Assembly: GCA_046594225.1 (NCBI GenBank)
Contig: JBKJPW010000231.1
Location: 1-7,227 of the forward strand
DNA: 7,227 nucleotides
Direction: 5' to 3'
DNA from: UBA4416 sp046594225
Lineage (GTDB): Bacteria > Bacteroidota > Bacteroidia > B-17B0 > Aurantibacillaceae
Under the pieces are notes generated by a model. The model searched no databases. It saw only the letters and a program-made list of their open reading frames with translations, and had not been told where the DNA came from. Below are positions 5,783 to 7,227 of the stretch, piece after piece; the first letter of the stretch is position 1, and each line of letters opens with the position of its first letter. Both the position numbers and the translations under genes were made by a program.

Positions 5783-6121
5783 TTATTTTTTACAATCAAC
5801 TGTTTGATATTTACAACAAGAAGGTAATTTTTTATAAGCTGCTGCATTAGCTTTTTGAGAAACGGTTTCATATCCTGCATTCGCAATAGCTTGTTCTATT
5901 TGCATAAGTGTTACTTTTTTTGAATCATAAGTAACTGTCATTATTTTTGTTTTTTCACTCCAAGAACTTGTTTTAACGCCCTTAATATCTGCTGCGTTTT
6001 CTATACGTTCTTTACATTGGTCACAATTTCCTTTTACAGAAATTGTCGTAGTTGTTACTGTTGATTGTGCCATGATATTCATGGAACATATTAAGCTAAA
6101 TAAGATGATAATTGTTTTCAT
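5783..6121 (-). CDS. Exported heavy-metal-associated (HMA) domain protein
   Basis: A small periplasmic or envelope metal-binding protein of 112 residues. Residues 1-18 are a Sec signal peptide with cleavage after IMA (before Q19). Residues about 25-88 form one HMA ferredoxin-like domain: beta strand TTTTISVKG, metal-site CxxC at C33 and C36 (GNCDQCKERIE), helix, strand IMTVTYDSKKV, helix IEQAIANAGY. In place of the usual GMTCxxC the loop reads GNCDQC, still with both cysteines. A C-terminal tail adds LPSCCKY (C102, C103) and C110, giving five cysteines in the mature protein. HMA domains of this kind usually bind Cu(I), less often Zn, Cd or Hg. It sits between the propeller lipoprotein (28-base gap) and the TonB receptor (4-base gap) on the same strand, so it probably exchanges metal with the receptor or propeller. 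Being exported rather than cytosolic sets it apart from CopZ chaperones. Confidence 0.93.
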   Translation of the reverse strand: MKTIIILFSLICSMNIMAQSTVTTTTISVKGNCDQCKERIENAADIKGVKTSSWSEKTKIMTVTYDSKKVTLMQIEQAIANAGYETVSQKANAAAYKKLPSCCKYQTVDCKK

Positions 6122-6149
6122 TTTTAAGAATTTTAATTTGTTTATTAAT

Positions 6150-7226
6150 TTATTGAGTTAAAATTATACCGTTTGGCTTTAACCCCACGGTAACAGTAGT
6201 TGTAACCGTATGCGTTAACACGTTTATAATTGAAACGGTATTTGCATCTTGATTTGTTACATAGGCTTTACTATTATCATTACTAAAAGCGATTGCATGC
6301 GCATTGGCACCAGTAGTTATATTTCCTTGTAGTACCCATACATTTGAAACTAAAGAATAATAAACAACTTTCCCGTTTGTTGCGTCAGATACCCATAACT
6401 CTGAATTACCTGCGTTATACGAAACATAACCTGGCGTAAAACCTAAGTTTATTGTAGCAGTAATTGTATTAGTTAACACATCAATTTCAGAAACAGTTTG
6501 CGACCCTTCATTATCTGCATACATTTTTCCATTACTTGCTGGCCATGCGCCAACTGGATTTATGCCGGTACTGATTGTTTGTAATACAGTTTTTGTAGTA
6601 GGATCAATAACCGAAACAGTACCATCTTTTGTATTGGCGACATAAACTTTTGAACCATCATTAGAAAATGTTACTTCTGATGGTAATTGACCAACGTTAA
6701 TCGTATTTTGAAGTGTCCAATCGCTTGTTTTGTAAACTATAACAGTTCCAGAAACTGAATCACCCTGAGGTATCCAAAGTTCTGTGCCTAAAGTATTGTA
6801 AACAGCATTATGAGGTAACTGGTTAACTAATATTTCCTTATCAATATTACCTGTAACAACATCAATAATCTGTATTTTTTGTCCCGCAGCCGAACCACCG
6901 TGGCCACTATGCCCTGCGCTTAAATCCTTGCTTGTGATAGCCACCGCTAATTTTGTTTTAGTTGGATTTAAATAGATGTGATGAGGAAAAGTTGCACCAT
7001 TTAAAGAAATAGTTTCTGTTAGAATATTATCAGATATCCTCAAAACAGATATCGTATTTGAAGTTCCGTTTACGACATAAGCCGCAGGATAATTAATATT
7101 TAAAGGAACCGCTACATGAGCGCCATGATGCTCTTCAGCAACAGGCTCTTCCTTTTTTTTACATGAATTAATTGATAAAATGATAGTGACAACAAAAGTA
7201 GATGCCAATAATTGTTTGATTTTCAT
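6150..7226 (-). CDS. YncE/YVTN-family seven-bladed beta-propeller lipoprotein
   Basis: A 358-residue surface or envelope lipoprotein. The N-terminus is a lipoprotein signal with hydrophobic segment 6-19 and acylated C22 in SINSC; the next residues, KKKEE, resemble the charged lipoprotein export signal of Bacteroidota, which would place it on the cell surface. The rest is a beta-propeller with about seven blades (roughly 49-79, 91-133, 150-177, 192-219, 233-261, 276-303, 319-347) carrying the YVTN pattern, such as VYVANTKDGTVSVIDPTTKT and AYVTNQDANTVSIINVLTHT. His-rich stretches EEHHGAH (31-37), PHH (81-83), AGHSGHGG (104-111), PHN (138-140) and H310 are candidate metal ligands. It is the first visible gene of the three-gene cluster. 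The ATG at 7226 is one base from the window edge, so promoter and ribosome-binding region are not visible; the intact signal peptide makes this start likely. Such propellers often act as scaffolds, and the exact role is unknown. Confidence 0.9.
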   Translation of the reverse strand: MKIKQLLASTFVVTIILSINSCKKKEEPVAEEHHGAHVAVPLNINYPAAYVVNGTSNTISVLRISDNILTETISLNGATFPHHIYLNPTKTKLAVAITSKDLSAGHSGHGGSAAGQKIQIIDVVTGNIDKEILVNQLPHNAVYNTLGTELWIPQGDSVSGTVIVYKTSDWTLQNTINVGQLPSEVTFSNDGSKVYVANTKDGTVSVIDPTTKTVLQTISTGINPVGAWPASNGKMYADNEGSQTVSEIDVLTNTITATINLGFTPGYVSYNAGNSELWVSDATNGKVVYYSLVSNVWVLQGNITTGANAHAIAFSNDNSKAYVTNQDANTVSIINVLTHTVTTTVTVGLKPNGIILTQ

Positions 7227-7227
7227 G

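Noticed and set aside
5779..5886. 36-residue upstream extension of the TonB receptor frame
   Set aside because: It overlaps the end of the HMA gene in another frame and would put a non-signal segment before a clear signal peptide starting at ATG 5778.

Overview
The window is AT-rich bacterial DNA that reads as Bacteroidota (Flavobacteriia- or Sphingobacteriia-like; I cannot name a genus). The evidence is: promoter -7 elements of the TAnnTTTG type, no Shine-Dalgarno-like leaders, a TonB receptor with an N-terminal carboxypeptidase-regulatory-like domain, a lipoprotein with a charged CKKKEE export-type start, and several intergenic repeats of kinds I recall from that phylum. Seven protein genes are supported, plus one short lipoprotein gene on the opposite strand.

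Left part (1-2905), all on the minus strand and read right to left: a DUF1569/DinB-like protein, the 23S rRNA Gm2251 methyltransferase RlmB (1 base downstream), the ribosome-rescue hydrolase ArfB, then an NtrC-type sigma-54 response regulator that runs off the left edge. The first two are tightly coupled. The gaps before arfB and before the regulator each carry a short repeat (CGCAAAGT units; a 14-bp tandem repeat with a hairpin).

Middle (2906-3501): a divergent intergenic region holding a folded GC-richer repeat (about 2983-3083) in an otherwise AT-rich stretch, a tiny plus-strand lipoprotein gene (3156-3299), and a 99-bp symmetric palindromic element (3331-3429). The last has three copies of a TTGGCTWAAGCCAA-type unit and a 32-bp perfect palindrome at its exact centre. 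It looks REPIN-like and sits between convergent genes, where it may also end transcription from both sides.

Right part (3502-7226), minus strand: a compact three-gene cluster read right to left. It encodes a seven-bladed YncE/YVTN-type beta-propeller lipoprotein with His-rich loops, a small exported heavy-metal-associated (HMA) protein with a CxxC site and a Cys-rich tail, and a TonB-dependent outer-membrane receptor. I infer a cell-envelope system for capture or handling of a soft metal, most likely copper. The metal and the direction of transport are not proven by the sequence. The operon promoter and any upstream genes lie outside the window.
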